64,000 nt of DNA from Halobacterium salinarum DSM 3754 (GCF_008124605.1 NZ_VRYN01000005.1:1-64000), one strand, 5' to 3'; shown: positions 25,802 through 35,090, counted from the stretch's first letter. Numbers and translations: made by a program. Notes: generated by a model from the sequence alone, not told the origin.

Positions 25802-26883
25802 TGCGGGGCGCTGCCCCCGACGCAGTGCTGGACGCCGTCCAGTCGGGCGACCCGCTGCCCGGAACCGGCGGGTTCGCGGGCGAGCTGCCGGACGGCCGGC
25901 TCGCACGGGACGTGTTGGGCCGCCGGCTGTGTTACGTCGACGGCGACGAGTGGAGCCACGACCCACGGGATCTCGCTGCGCCGACGCTCCTGCCGGCCGG
26001 CCACGTTCGCGCTCCGGGCGCGACCGGCAGCGGACGGCCGGTGTGGTCGCTCCCGGAGCCGGCGCCGACCGGCGACGAGCCGGTCGAGCGCGTCCGGGAC
26101 GCCGTTGCGGGCGCGCTCGGGGGCGTTCCTGCGGGCGACGACCTGGCGGTGGCGTTCTCCGGCGGCGTCGACTCCGCGCTCGCCGCGGCCGCGCTGGACG
26201 CGCCGCTGTACGTCGTCGGCTACGCGGACAGCAGCGACATCGCGGCGGCCCGCGAGTCGGCGGCCGCCATGGGGCGTGCCGACGACCTGCGCGTGCACGA
26301 AGTGACGCTGGCGGACATCGAGGCGGCCGTGCCGACGGTGGCGCGGGCGATCGGCCGCACGAACGCCATGGCCGTCCAGATCGCGTTGCCGTTGTTCCTG
26401 GTCGCCGCCCGGGCGGCCGCCGACGGCTACAGCCGCCTCGTGGTCGGGCAGGGGGCCGACGAGCTGTTCGGTGGGTACGCGAAGGTCGCGAAAGCGCCGA
26501 CCGACCCGCGCACCGACGCCGACACTGTGCGCGGTGCGCGCCGGGAGACGGTGCAGTCGCTGCCGGCCCAACTGGAGCGGGATCTGCGCGCGCTGCGGGC
26601 GGCCGGCGTGGAGCCGGTGACGCCGCTGCTGCACGACGACGTGGTGCGCGCGGCGCTCGCGCTGCCGGGGGAGTGGCTCGTGTCGGGCGACACCCGGAAA
26701 CGCGCGCTCCGGGAGGCGGCCCGATCGTGGCTGCCCGACGCGGTAGCCGACCGCGACAAGAAAGCCGTGCAGTACGGCAGCCTGGTCGCCCGCGAGGTCG
26801 ACCGGCTCGCCCGCCAGGCGGGGTTCAAGCGCCGCATGGACGACCACGTCACACAGTACGTCGAGGCCCGCATCGAGGAGTGA
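25801..26883 (+). CDS. Asparagine synthase-like ATP pyrophosphatase lacking a glutaminase domain
   Basis: A 360-residue protein. The C-terminal synthase domain has the PP-loop DLAVAFSGGVDSALAAAAL (about residues 114-132) and the downstream VVGQGADELFGGYAK, as in AsnB. The N-terminal ~100 residues are short and do not start with the nucleophilic Cys of a glutamine amidotransferase, so it should use ammonia or another nucleophile. The real substrate is unknown. It is coupled to the PHP gene by a TGATG overlap. Confidence 0.75.
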   Translation: MRGAAPDAVLDAVQSGDPLPGTGGFAGELPDGRLARDVLGRRLCYVDGDEWSHDPRDLAAPTLLPAGHVRAPGATGSGRPVWSLPEPAPTGDEPVERVRDAVAGALGGVPAGDDLAVAFSGGVDSALAAAALDAPLYVVGYADSSDIAAARESAAAMGRADDLRVHEVTLADIEAAVPTVARAIGRTNAMAVQIALPLFLVAARAAADGYSRLVVGQGADELFGGYAKVAKAPTDPRTDADTVRGARRETVQSLPAQLERDLRALRAAGVEPVTPLLHDDVVRAALALPGEWLVSGDTRKRALREAARSWLPDAVADRDKKAVQYGSLVAREVDRLARQAGFKRRMDDHVTQYVEARIEE

Positions 26884-26898
26884 CCGGGCAGCCGGGGG

Positions 26899-27372
26899 TT
26901 ACTCCCCGGCGGCCGCTTCGATGGCTTCGATACCGATCCGCGCCGTGTCCGGGTCGACGGCGGCGTCCGCGCGCAGGGCGGCCGGCGAATACCACTCCCA
27001 GGCGTCCGGCGGTGCCTCGCCGTCGTCGGGCGCGACCGTGCGGGTCGGCACCGTCCCGAAGTAGACGTGGTCGATGTGTTGGTGGCCGACCGAGCCGTCC
27101 TCGTGGACGTTGATGTCGTAACAGAGCTGGTAGCGCGGCGTCGGCAACGCGACCCCGGCGGGAGCCGGGATCTCGGGGCGATCCCCCAGCAGGGTCGGTT
27201 CCTGGCCGAGTTCCTCGCTGACTTCCCGCAGGCCGGCCTCGTGGGGGAGCTCGTCGCGGTCGACGTGGCCCCCCGGCGGGATCGTGAGGCCGAGGCGGGC
27301 GTGCTCGTGGAGCGCCGTCGCGCCGTCGTTGACGACGTAGACGGTGGCGGTGAAATGCCGCGTGGTTTCCAT
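26899..27372 (-). CDS. Nudix hydrolase
   Basis: A 157-residue Nudix protein. The box reads GGHVDRDELPHEAGLREVSE and continues with ELG, matching Gx5Ex7REVxEELG with Asp/Glu variation. It starts METTRHFTATVYVVNDGA. The substrate (nucleoside diphosphate derivative) is not predictable. It is convergent with the AsnB-like gene and lies 32 bp downstream of tfb on the same strand. Confidence 0.85.
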   Translation of the reverse strand: METTRHFTATVYVVNDGATALHEHARLGLTIPPGGHVDRDELPHEAGLREVSEELGQEPTLLGDRPEIPAPAGVALPTPRYQLCYDINVHEDGSVGHQHIDHVYFGTVPTRTVAPDDGEAPPDAWEWYSPAALRADAAVDPDTARIGIEAIEAAAGE

Positions 27373-27404
27373 ACCCAGCGGTGGCGCGACGCCCCGAATA
27401 TGGG

Positions 27405-28391
27405 TTACGCTTCCACGCCGGGTTCACCGCCCGCGTCCAGGATCTCGTGGTAGCGGTTGCGGATGGTGACCTCGCTGACGTTCGCGACGGTGCTGACCTC
27501 GTTTTGCGTGACGCGCTCGTTCGTGAGCAGCGCCGCCGCGTACACGGACGCCGCGGCGAGGCCGACGGGCGACTTCCCGGACGTGATGCCGGCGTCGGCG
27601 GCGGCGGCCAGCAGGTCTCGGGCGCGCCGTTCGACGTCGCCGGACAGCTCCAGGTCAGAGCAAAACCGGGGAACGTAACTCGCGGGATCCGTCGGCGCGA
27701 CTTCGAGGCTGAGCTCGCGGGCCACGTAGCGGTACGTGCGCGCGATTTCGCCGCGGTCGACGCGGCTGACGCTTGCGACCTCGTCGAGGCTGCGGGGCGT
27801 GTTTGCCTGCCTCGCGGCGGCGTACAGTGCGCTGGTGGCGACGCCCTCGATGGAGCGCCCGGGCAGCAGGTCCTCGCCGAGCGCGCGGCGGTAGATCACC
27901 GACGCGGTCTCCCGGACGCTGTCCGGCAGCCCGAACGCGGAGGCCATGCGCTCGATCTCACCCAGCGCCTGCTTGAGGTTGCGTTCCTTGCTGTTGCGGG
28001 TGCGGAAGCGCTCGTTCCACTTGCGCAGGCGCTGCATTTTCCGCCGCTGGCGCCCCGACAGGGTGTTGCCGTAGGCGTCTTTGTCCTGCCAGCCGATGTT
28101 CGTGGACAACCCCTTGTCGTGCATCATGTTCGTGGTCGGAGCGCCCACGCGGGATTTCTCGTCCTGTTCTTGGGCGTTGAACGCGCGCCACTCGGGGCCG
28201 TGGTCGATGCCGTCCTCCTCGACCACGAGGCCGCACTCGCCGCAGGTGGTCTCCCCGCGATCCTCGTCGGTCACCAGGTCGCCGTTGCACTCCGGGCACC
28301 CGTGGTCTTCGTCGGTGGACTCACGGCTGCGCTGCGTGGGTACTGATTCCGTGCCGTGGCTCCCGTCTCGTGTTGTGCGCTGGTTTGTCAT
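27405..28391 (-). CDS. tfb: Transcription initiation factor TFB (TFIIB homologue)
   Basis: A 328-residue general transcription factor. The N-terminal zinc ribbon has CPEC and CGEC pairs about 16 residues apart, a B-finger/linker follows (WRAFNAQEQDEKSRVG), and two cyclin-like repeats (about 130-225 and 230-320) end with a helix-turn-helix that contacts the BRE. Haloarchaea encode several TFB paralogues; which one this is cannot be told. ATG 28391 is chosen over the upstream in-frame ATG at 28448. It is divergent from gatC across a 160-bp AT-rich spacer. Confidence 0.92.
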   Translation of the reverse strand: MTNQRTTRDGSHGTESVPTQRSRESTDEDHGCPECNGDLVTDEDRGETTCGECGLVVEEDGIDHGPEWRAFNAQEQDEKSRVGAPTTNMMHDKGLSTNIGWQDKDAYGNTLSGRQRRKMQRLRKWNERFRTRNSKERNLKQALGEIERMASAFGLPDSVRETASVIYRRALGEDLLPGRSIEGVATSALYAAARQANTPRSLDEVASVSRVDRGEIARTYRYVARELSLEVAPTDPASYVPRFCSDLELSGDVERRARDLLAAAADAGITSGKSPVGLAAASVYAAALLTNERVTQNEVSTVANVSEVTIRNRYHEILDAGGEPGVEA

Positions 28392-28551
28392 TGTGGGGCT
28401 GGCTGCGGGGGGCCGGTGTGGTTGTCCGCTCGTGTGGATAATGCACATGCACGGGCAAAAGTACTTTGATAACTGTTACCACATATCATTAATTTGCGTG
28501 CTCGGTCCCGCCATCGAAACGCTTACCGCCGGCACGCGCGACCACTCGCGT
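28392..28551. promoter_or_regulatory. Divergent promoter region of tfb and gatC
   Basis: A 160-bp spacer whose middle part (about 28434-28500) is strikingly AT-rich for this genome. It includes GCAAAAGTACTTTGATAAC and CACATATCATTAATTTG. These contain several possible TATA elements for both directions; none can be assigned confidently. Confidence 0.4.
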
Positions 28552-28827
28552 ATGACTGACGCCGTCGACGCCGAGGAGATCCGGCACGTCGCGGACCTCG
28601 CGCGCCTCCGACTGGACGACGAGGACGTCGACACCGTCGTCGACCACTGTGGGGACATCCTCGAACACTTCGAGCGCCTCGAAGAGGTCCCTGAAGTCGA
28701 CGCCGAGCCGGAGCTGGTGAACGTGATGCGGGCCGACGAGATCGCGGACTCCCTCGACCAGGACGACGCGCTCGCAAACGCCCCCGAAACCGAAGACGGC
28801 CGGTTCAAAGGCCCCAACGTCTCGTAA
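28552..28827 (+). CDS. gatC: Aspartyl/glutamyl-tRNA amidotransferase subunit C
   Basis: A 91-residue GatC, wrapping GatA in the amidotransferase that makes Asn-tRNA(Asn) or Gln-tRNA(Gln). The family pattern EEIRHVADLARLRLDDEDVD is clear, with the C-terminal FKGPNVS matching the usual FxxPxV ending. Its stop overlaps the gatA start (TAATG). gatB is not adjacent. Confidence 0.9.
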   Translation: MTDAVDAEEIRHVADLARLRLDDEDVDTVVDHCGDILEHFERLEEVPEVDAEPELVNVMRADEIADSLDQDDALANAPETEDGRFKGPNVS

Positions 28828-30098
28828 TGAGCCTGAACGCATTCATCACCGAGACGACCATCCAGGGAGCGGCCGACGGCCCCCTCGACGGCACGACGGT
28901 GGCCGTCAAGGACAACATCTCCACGAAAGGCGTGCCCACCACGTGTGGCTCGAAGATGCTGGCCGACTACGAGCCGCCGTACAACGCCACCGTCGTCGAG
29001 GACCTCCTCGCGGCCGGCGGGACCATCGTCGGCAAGACCAACATGGACGAGTTCGGCATGGGGACGACGACCGAGACCTCGTACTTCGGTCCCACGAAGA
29101 ACCCGGTCGACGAAACCCGGGTGCCCGGCGGCTCCTCCGGCGGCTCCGCGGCCGCCGTCGCGAACGGCGACGCCGACCTCGCGCTCGGCTCCGACACCGG
29201 CGGCTCGGTTCGCGCGCCCGCCGCGTACTGTGGCGTCGTCGGCCTCAAACCGACGTACGGCCTGGTCTCCCGGTACGGACTGGTGGCGTACGCAAACAGC
29301 CTCGAACAGATCGGGCCGATCGCGCCCACCGTCGAGGGCGCGGCCGAACTCCTGGACGTGATCGCCGGCCCCGACGAACACGACGGCACCACCCGCGACG
29401 CGGGCGCAGACGCTGACTACGCCAGCGCCGCGACCGGCGACGTCGATGGGTTGACCATCGGCGTCCCGCAGGAACTCACCGACGGCGCTGACGACCGCGT
29501 CGTCGAGCGCTTCGAAGCGGCGCTTGCGGACCTCCGCGCGGAGGGCGCGACAACCGTCGACGTGGCGTTGCCGTCCTGTGAGTACGCCGTCGCCGCCTAC
29601 TACGTCATCGCCATGTCCGAAGCCTCCTCGAACCTCGCGCGCTTCGACGGCGTCCGGTACGGCACCGGCGGCGGCTTCGACGGCAACTGGAACGAGACGT
29701 TCGCGGACGCGCGCGCCGACGGGTTCGGCGACGAGGTCACGCGCCGCATCCTCCTGGGTACGTACGCGCTGTCGGCGGGCTACCACGACAAATACTACAA
29801 GCAAGCCCAGGAAGCCCGGGCGTGGGTGAAACAGGACTTCGACGAGACGTTCGCCGACGTCGACGTGGTGGCGTCCCCGACGATGCCGGTGCTCCCGCCG
29901 AAGCTCGGCGAGAGCCTCGACGACCCCGTCCAGATGTATCTCGCGGACGCCAACACCACGCCGGCGAACCTCGCGAACCTCCCCGCCATCTCGGTGCCCG
30001 CCGGCGACGCCGACGGCCTCCCGGTCGGCGTTCAGCTTGTCGGCCCGAAGTTCGGCGAGGAAACGATCATCAACGCCGCCGCCGCCGTCGAACAGTAG
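28827..30098 (+). CDS. gatA: Aspartyl/glutamyl-tRNA amidotransferase subunit A
   Basis: A 423-residue amidase-signature enzyme releasing ammonia from glutamine for transamidation. The Ser-cisSer-Lys triad is present: Lys in VAVKDNISTKG, the glycine/serine loop GGSSGGSAAAVA, and SDTGGSVRAPAAYCG. Slightly shorter than bacterial GatA, as usual in haloarchaea. Translation is coupled to gatC. Confidence 0.93.
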   Translation: MSLNAFITETTIQGAADGPLDGTTVAVKDNISTKGVPTTCGSKMLADYEPPYNATVVEDLLAAGGTIVGKTNMDEFGMGTTTETSYFGPTKNPVDETRVPGGSSGGSAAAVANGDADLALGSDTGGSVRAPAAYCGVVGLKPTYGLVSRYGLVAYANSLEQIGPIAPTVEGAAELLDVIAGPDEHDGTTRDAGADADYASAATGDVDGLTIGVPQELTDGADDRVVERFEAALADLRAEGATTVDVALPSCEYAVAAYYVIAMSEASSNLARFDGVRYGTGGGFDGNWNETFADARADGFGDEVTRRILLGTYALSAGYHDKYYKQAQEARAWVKQDFDETFADVDVVASPTMPVLPPKLGESLDDPVQMYLADANTTPANLANLPAISVPAGDADGLPVGVQLVGPKFGEETIINAAAAVEQ

Positions 30099-30105
30099 CC
30101 GCCGC

Positions 30106-30573
30106 TCACAGCTCCTGGTGTGCCTGCTCTTCGTGAGCCTCCATCGCCGCCGCCCGCAGGCCGGTTTCGGCGTCTGACTCACACGCCAGATCCGGGACCG
30201 GGATCGGGGAGCCGTCGTCGTCGACCGCGACGAACGTGAAAAACGACGATGTCGTCTTTCGGGTTGCACCCTCACGGGGGTCCTCGGCGTGCACGTCGAC
30301 TTTCACGTCGATGCTGGTCGAGCCGGTGTCGAAGACGTACGCCTCGACCACCGCCACCTCGCCCATCTCGATGGCGGTGATGAAATCCACGTGATCCATC
30401 GACGCGGTCACGCACTGCGAGCCGGCGAACCGCATCGACGCGATGGCGGCGCAGATGTCCATCCAGTGCAGGACTGTCCCCCCGAGCGCCCGCCCGAGGT
30501 TGTTCGTGTCGTTCGGCAGCAGCATCTCGGTCATCTCCGTGTACGACTCCATCAGCCGGACCGTGTCGGTCAT
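30106..30573 (-). CDS. Hotdog-fold acyl-CoA thioesterase (YciA/BFIT-like)
   Basis: A 155-residue hotdog protein. Characteristic blocks are LLPNDTNNLGRALGGTVLHW (substrate/CoA pocket), a strand with ASMDHVDFI, and TSSFFTFVAVDDDG. It probably hydrolyses acyl-CoA esters; chain-length preference is not evident. It is convergent with gatA. Confidence 0.85.
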   Translation of the reverse strand: MTDTVRLMESYTEMTEMLLPNDTNNLGRALGGTVLHWMDICAAIASMRFAGSQCVTASMDHVDFITAIEMGEVAVVEAYVFDTGSTSIDVKVDVHAEDPREGATRKTTSSFFTFVAVDDDGSPIPVPDLACESDAETGLRAAAMEAHEEQAHQEL

Positions 30574-30675
30574 GCGCCGTCGTTTTCACCGGAGCGGTTG
30601 AAAGCTTGCGGGAGCGGCCGGCCAAGCATCGGGCCATCGACAGGTGTAAGGCTGGGCCCCCGTATCCGCTAGGTA

Positions 30676-32190
30676 ATGAGTGAGGACGCCGCGTCGGCCG
30701 ACCGCGAGGGGTCGGTGCGGGTCGTCGGCACGGCGCACGTCTCCTCGGACAGCGTCGAGGAGGTCGAGCGCGTTATCGACGACGAACACCCTGACACAGT
30801 CGCCGTAGAGCTCGACGAAGGCCGGTTCCGGCAGATGCAGGGCGACGCCCCCGATGACTTGGACGCCACGGACCTCCTGAAAGGCAGCATGGCGTTCCAG
30901 TTCCTGGCGTACTGGCTGTTGTCGTACGCCCAACGGCGCCTCGGCGAGAAGTTCGGCATCGAGCCCGGGGCCGACATGCAGGCGGCCGTGGACGCCGCGA
31001 ACACCGCGGGGGCCGACGTGGCGCTCGTCGACCGCGACATCCAGGTGACCATCCAGCGCTTCTGGGCGCGGATGTCGCTGCCGGAGAAGCTCCGAATGGG
31101 CGGCGAGTTGGCGCTCGGCGTCACCGACAGCCTGACACTCGGCCTGACCGTCGGCGGGCTGATCGGGGCGTTCGTGGGTGTGATCGCCGAGCTGCTCGGC
31201 GGCCTCTACGTGCTGCCCAGCGTGCCACCCGGACTCGGTGTGTTGGCAGGTGTGGTTGGCGTGATCGCCGCGATCACCGAAGTCGGACTGTTCGCCATCG
31301 CGGGCGGTGCCGTGTTCGGCATCGCGTTCACGGCGGTGTTGGCTTGGACCGCGCCGGACACGGAGACGGATGTCGCGGAGTTCTCCATGGACGAACTCAC
31401 TGACGCCGACGTGGTGTCGGCGATGATGGCCGAGTTCCGACGGTTCAGTCCGGGCGGCGCGCAAGCGCTCATCGACGAGCGCGACGCGTTCATCGCGCAC
31501 AACCTGCTCGCGCTTCGCGCCCAGGGCAAAGACGTCGTCGCCGTCGTCGGTGCGGGCCACCGTGACGGCATCATGAACTACCTCGAAAACCCCGATTCGC
31601 TGCCCCCGATGGAGTCGCTGACGGGGAAAGAGACCGGGGGGTCGTGGCTGCTGAAAGGCGTCGGGCTGGCGTTCACTGTGGGGTTTCTGGTGTTTTTCGC
31701 GCTGCTCGTGATGGCCGGCGTGGGCAACGACGTGCTGTTGCAGGTGTTCGGCGGCTGGTTTCTGTTCAACGGCGTGTTCTCGTTGACCACCGCGAAGCTC
31801 GCGGGTGCCCACTGGACGTCGGCCGGCGTCGGCGGCGCAGTGGCGTGGCTCACGTCCGTGAACCCGCTGCTCGCGCCGGGCTGGTTCGCCGGATACATCG
31901 AACTGCGCTATCTCTCCGTGCACGTCACCGACATCGAGACGCTGAACACGCTGTTGGACGACGAAACGCGTCCGGTCCGGGAGATCGTCTCGGAGATGCT
32001 CGACGTGCCGTTGTTCCGGCTGATCGCCGTCGTCGCGATGACCAACGTCGGCAGCATCGTGGCGTCGGTGCTGTTCCCGCTGGTGGTGTTGCCGGCCATC
32101 GGCGGGCCGTTCGACTCGCTGCACGCGGTTTCAGACGCGATGGTGCAGGGCGCTGAGAACAGCGCCCGGGCGTTGTGGGGGCTGCTGTGA
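30676..32190 (+). CDS. TraB/PrgY-family membrane protein
   Basis: A 504-residue protein. The N-terminal TraB domain (about 10-245) carries VVGTAHVSSDSVEEVERVI, VAVELDEGRF and a conserved VVGAGHRDGI near 290. At least seven hydrophobic helices follow or intervene. TraB/PrgY proteins are thought to act on signalling peptides or as metal-dependent membrane proteases. The gene overlaps the M50 gene by 4 bp (GTGA). Confidence 0.85.
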   Translation: MSEDAASADREGSVRVVGTAHVSSDSVEEVERVIDDEHPDTVAVELDEGRFRQMQGDAPDDLDATDLLKGSMAFQFLAYWLLSYAQRRLGEKFGIEPGADMQAAVDAANTAGADVALVDRDIQVTIQRFWARMSLPEKLRMGGELALGVTDSLTLGLTVGGLIGAFVGVIAELLGGLYVLPSVPPGLGVLAGVVGVIAAITEVGLFAIAGGAVFGIAFTAVLAWTAPDTETDVAEFSMDELTDADVVSAMMAEFRRFSPGGAQALIDERDAFIAHNLLALRAQGKDVVAVVGAGHRDGIMNYLENPDSLPPMESLTGKETGGSWLLKGVGLAFTVGFLVFFALLVMAGVGNDVLLQVFGGWFLFNGVFSLTTAKLAGAHWTSAGVGGAVAWLTSVNPLLAPGWFAGYIELRYLSVHVTDIETLNTLLDDETRPVREIVSEMLDVPLFRLIAVVAMTNVGSIVASVLFPLVVLPAIGGPFDSLHAVSDAMVQGAENSARALWGLL

Positions 32191-32795
32191 CACGGTCGTG
32201 GGTGTCCTGGCACGAGGCGCGGGATCTCGGCGCGGCGTGGCTGCTGCTGGGGCTGGCGTTCGCGTTCTACCGGGTGCCGGTGTCGCCGACGACGCTGACG
32301 GACGTGCTCGCCAGTCAGGTGTTCGCCCGCGCGTTCGCGTTGAGCCTGGCGACCGTGGGCGTGGCGTTCCTGCTGCACGAGCTCGCACACAAGGCGGTGG
32401 CACTGCGGTTCGGACAGGAGGCGGAGTTCCGCGCCGACTACGGAATGCTGGGGCTTGCGGTCGCCGGCGGGCTCGCGGGGTTCCTGTTCGCCGCGCCGGG
32501 CGCGGTCCACCACCGCGGCTACATCACGCCACGCGAGAACGGCCTCATCGCACTGGCCGGCCCGCTGATGAACGTCGTGCTCGGTGCGGTCTCACTGGTG
32601 GTGTTGGTGACGGTCGCCCCCAGAGTCGGCTACTGGGGGGTGTTCATCAACGTCCTGCTGGCGGGGTTCAACATGATCCCGTTTGGCCCTCTGGACGGCG
32701 CGACGGTGCTGGAGTGGAGCACGACGGCGTACGCGCTGTCGGCGGTGGTCACGATCGGGCCGGCGGTGTTGTTCTTCGCGGGCGTCCTCGTGTAG
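32187..32795 (+). CDS. M50-family (site-2-type) membrane metalloprotease
   Basis: A 202-residue intramembrane zinc protease. HELAH (VAFLLHELAHKAVAL) supplies two zinc ligands and the catalytic Glu, and GPLDGATVLEW near the C-terminus supplies the third ligand. About five or six helices and no PDZ domain. GTG 32187 overlapping the traB-like stop is chosen; an in-frame GTG lies at 32175. Coupling to a TraB protein suggests both handle membrane proteins or peptides. Confidence 0.82.
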   Translation: MTRSWVSWHEARDLGAAWLLLGLAFAFYRVPVSPTTLTDVLASQVFARAFALSLATVGVAFLLHELAHKAVALRFGQEAEFRADYGMLGLAVAGGLAGFLFAAPGAVHHRGYITPRENGLIALAGPLMNVVLGAVSLVVLVTVAPRVGYWGVFINVLLAGFNMIPFGPLDGATVLEWSTTAYALSAVVTIGPAVLFFAGVLV

Positions 32796-32819
32796 TTGGG
32801 TGGACGCGCATATACCAGT

Positions 32820-32829
32820 ACGCTTAACG
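32820..32829 (+). promoter_or_regulatory. TATA-like box of purM
   Basis: ACGCTTAACG lies about 28 bp upstream of ATG 32853, fitting a leaderless purM transcript. It resembles the CTTAACAG box of the Bat-like regulator gene. Confidence 0.4.
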
Positions 32830-32852
32830 CCACGAGTTGCGCACGTGCGTGT

Positions 32853-33848
32853 ATGACTGCTGGCGAGAACGCCGATGGCGACCCGGACGGACTGACCTAC
32901 GCCGACGCAGGCGTCGACATCGCCGACAGCGAGGCCGCGACGGCGGCGCTCGTCGACGCGGCGTCGACGGGAACCGACGACACCGCGTACGCCGGCCTGG
33001 TGGACCTCGGCGACCAGTATCTCGCGCTCGCCACCGACGGTGTGGGCACGAAACTGCTGGTCGCCGAGGCTGTTGGGGACTACTCCACGGTGGGCATCGA
33101 CTGCATCGCGATGAACGTCAACGACCTCCTTGCGGCGGGCGTCGAACCGGCCGCATTCGTGGATTATCTCGCTGTTGACGAACCCAACGAGCGGCGGGCG
33201 GCCGAGCTCGGCGACGGCCTGGCCGCCGGGGCGGACGCGGCCGGCGTCGCACTCGTGGGCGGCGAGACGGCGGTGATGCCCGACGTCGTGCGGGGGTTCG
33301 ACATCGCGGGCACCGCGGCGGGCGTGGCCACCGACGCGGAGCTGTTCCCCGGTCGGGCCGAGGCCGGAGACGCGCTCGTTGGGTTCCCGTCCGCGGGCAT
33401 CCACTCCAACGGGCTCACGCTCGCCCGCGAGGCGGCGACCCGGGACGGCGGCTACGACGAGCCGTATCCGTACGAGGGCTACGAGACAGTGGGGGACGCG
33501 CTGTTGGAGCCGACGCGCATCTACACCCATTTGCTCGATGCGTTCCGCGAGCACGGCGTCCACGCCGCCGCACACATCACCGGTGGCGGGTGGACGAACC
33601 TCGACCGCATGGGCGGGTTCCGCTACGAGGTGTCGGACCCGCTGCCCGCCCAGCCGGTGTTCGACTACGTGCAGGACGCCGGCGGCGTCAGTGACGCGGA
33701 GATGCACCGGACGTTCAACATGGGCACCGGGTTCGTGGTCGCGCTCCCAGAGGACGCGGCGGCGGCGCTCGCGAGCCAGACGGACGGCGAGGTCGTCGGC
33801 CGCGTCGCCGACGGCGATGGCGTCTCGATCCGCGGGCTGTCGCTGTAG
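32853..33848 (+). CDS. purM: Phosphoribosylformylglycinamidine cyclo-ligase PurM
   Basis: A 331-residue AIR synthetase, fifth step of purine synthesis. The core motifs are LTYADAGVDI, LALATDGVGTKLLVAE, GIDCIAMNVNDLLAAG, LVGGETAVMPDVV and HITGGGWTNL. ATG 32853 (MTAGENADGD) is chosen over the earlier in-frame start. Transcribed alone; purL lies about 8 kb away. Confidence 0.95.
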   Translation: MTAGENADGDPDGLTYADAGVDIADSEAATAALVDAASTGTDDTAYAGLVDLGDQYLALATDGVGTKLLVAEAVGDYSTVGIDCIAMNVNDLLAAGVEPAAFVDYLAVDEPNERRAAELGDGLAAGADAAGVALVGGETAVMPDVVRGFDIAGTAAGVATDAELFPGRAEAGDALVGFPSAGIHSNGLTLAREAATRDGGYDEPYPYEGYETVGDALLEPTRIYTHLLDAFREHGVHAAAHITGGGWTNLDRMGGFRYEVSDPLPAQPVFDYVQDAGGVSDAEMHRTFNMGTGFVVALPEDAAAALASQTDGEVVGRVADGDGVSIRGLSL

Positions 33849-33933
33849 CCGGCGGTAACGGCCAGCGCTGGCGGGGCCACACGGCGCGTTCAGCCGGCAC
33901 CGCCCGGTCGAGACCCCCGGGTTGGCGGGCGGG

Positions 33934-34473
33934 TCAACTGATCCGGGCGGCGATGTCCGCCTGGGTGATGATGCCGACGGTTTCGCCGTCTTCGGTCACC
34001 ATCACCGCCTTGTAGTGGTCGAGGAGGCTGGAGATCTCGTCGAGGGTCGCGTCCGCCGACACGGTGGGGAAGCTCTCGCTCATCACCTCGCGGACGGCAT
34101 GGTCGCCGACGTCCTCGCCGGCGTGGACGATGTCGTTGTCGCTGATCGAGCCCACCGGGACCCCGCTGGAGATGACGGGCAACTGGGAGTAGCCGGCGTT
34201 CTGCATGCGCGCAACGGCGTCGCTGACGGCGTCGTCGGGGGCGACGCTCACGAGGTCGGCGTGCATGAGTGTTGCCGCCCGCACCACGTCGCCTTCGGCT
34301 TCTTCGAGGGCTTCGACGATGCGCCGAAGCGTCGAGAGCCGTGGGTCGACGTCACCGCCTTCGATGCGCGCGATCAGCGGCTGGGAGACGTCCGCGCGGT
34401 CGGCAAGCTCGCTTTGGGTCAGATCGAGGGAGGTCCGCCGCTCGCGGAGATCTTGGGGCGTCGGTAGATGCAC
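33934..34473 (-). CDS. HTH (XRE-type) plus tandem CBS domain protein
   Basis: A 179-residue predicted regulator. An N-terminal helix-turn-helix (LDLTQSELADRADVSQPLIA, about 16-35) is followed by two CBS domains (about 72-120 and 130-178), which usually bind adenine nucleotides or SAM. This HTH-CBS combination is common in archaea; its target is unknown. The TATA region on the minus strand contains ATTAATAACTCC just before ATG 34473. Confidence 0.85.
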   Translation of the reverse strand: MHLPTPQDLRERRTSLDLTQSELADRADVSQPLIARIEGGDVDPRLSTLRRIVEALEEAEGDVVRAATLMHADLVSVAPDDAVSDAVARMQNAGYSQLPVISSGVPVGSISDNDIVHAGEDVGDHAVREVMSESFPTVSADATLDEISSLLDHYKAVMVTEDGETVGIITQADIAARIS

Positions 34474-34513
34474 ACGCCCAGATAACTAGGAGTTATTAAT
34501 AAGTCTTCGGGGG

Positions 34514-34879
34514 TTACGCCTCCTCGGCCGGCGCGTCGCCGTCCTCGATGACGTCGATCACTTCCAGGGGAACGTCACGCAGCGCGCCCCCGACCTCGCT
34601 TTTCGCGATGCGCTGGGCGTGCTCGTCGCTGTCCGCGTTGAACACGGTGAGTTCGAGCACCAGCCCGACGAGGGCGGTGTTGGCCGCCAGGAACGCAGCG
34701 TCGAGGCCCTCGCCACACGCAGGGCAGCCGGTCACGCCGGCCTCGACCTCGACGTAATCGAGGTCCTGGTCGTTCAGTCGTTTGCCGGCTTCGCTCACGG
34801 CGACGCCGATGGCGTCGTCGGAGTTCTCGACGTCACGGACCAGCCACGCAGCTTCCATCGCAACGACGTAGTTGCTCAT
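34514..34879 (-). CDS. UPF0212 (DUF555) family protein
   Basis: A 121-residue conserved archaeal protein. It starts NYVVAMEAAWLVRDVENSDD and has a CPACGEGLDAAFL pair of cysteines (about residues 52-55) that may bind a metal. An acidic tail ends the protein. Function not known. It lies 40 bp upstream of the HTH-CBS gene on the same strand. Confidence 0.85.
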   Translation of the reverse strand: MSNYVVAMEAAWLVRDVENSDDAIGVAVSEAGKRLNDQDLDYVEVEAGVTGCPACGEGLDAAFLAANTALVGLVLELTVFNADSDEHAQRIAKSEVGGALRDVPLEVIDVIEDGDAPAEEA

Positions 34880-35080
34880 ACCACAGTGGACGTGACGGGG
34901 GAAGTCGTGCTTTGTGGTTCCGAACGCTCACGAGACCGCCGCCAGACTGTGTCTCCCGCCCGCCAGTCGTCATCTCACCGCTCACCGCGCTGCATCCAAC
35001 TCACCCGGACGGTGTAACCCACAGGTAGACGGCGTATCAGCCGGTGTTTCGGACTCCCCGCGGAATCCCCGGAAGAGATG

Positions 35081-35090
35081 CTTTTATCAG
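35081..35090 (+). promoter_or_regulatory. TATA box of psmB
   Basis: CTTTTATCAG lies about 28 bp before ATG 35114, the expected position for a short-leader or leaderless archaeal mRNA. The 200 bp upstream hold no gene. Confidence 0.5.
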
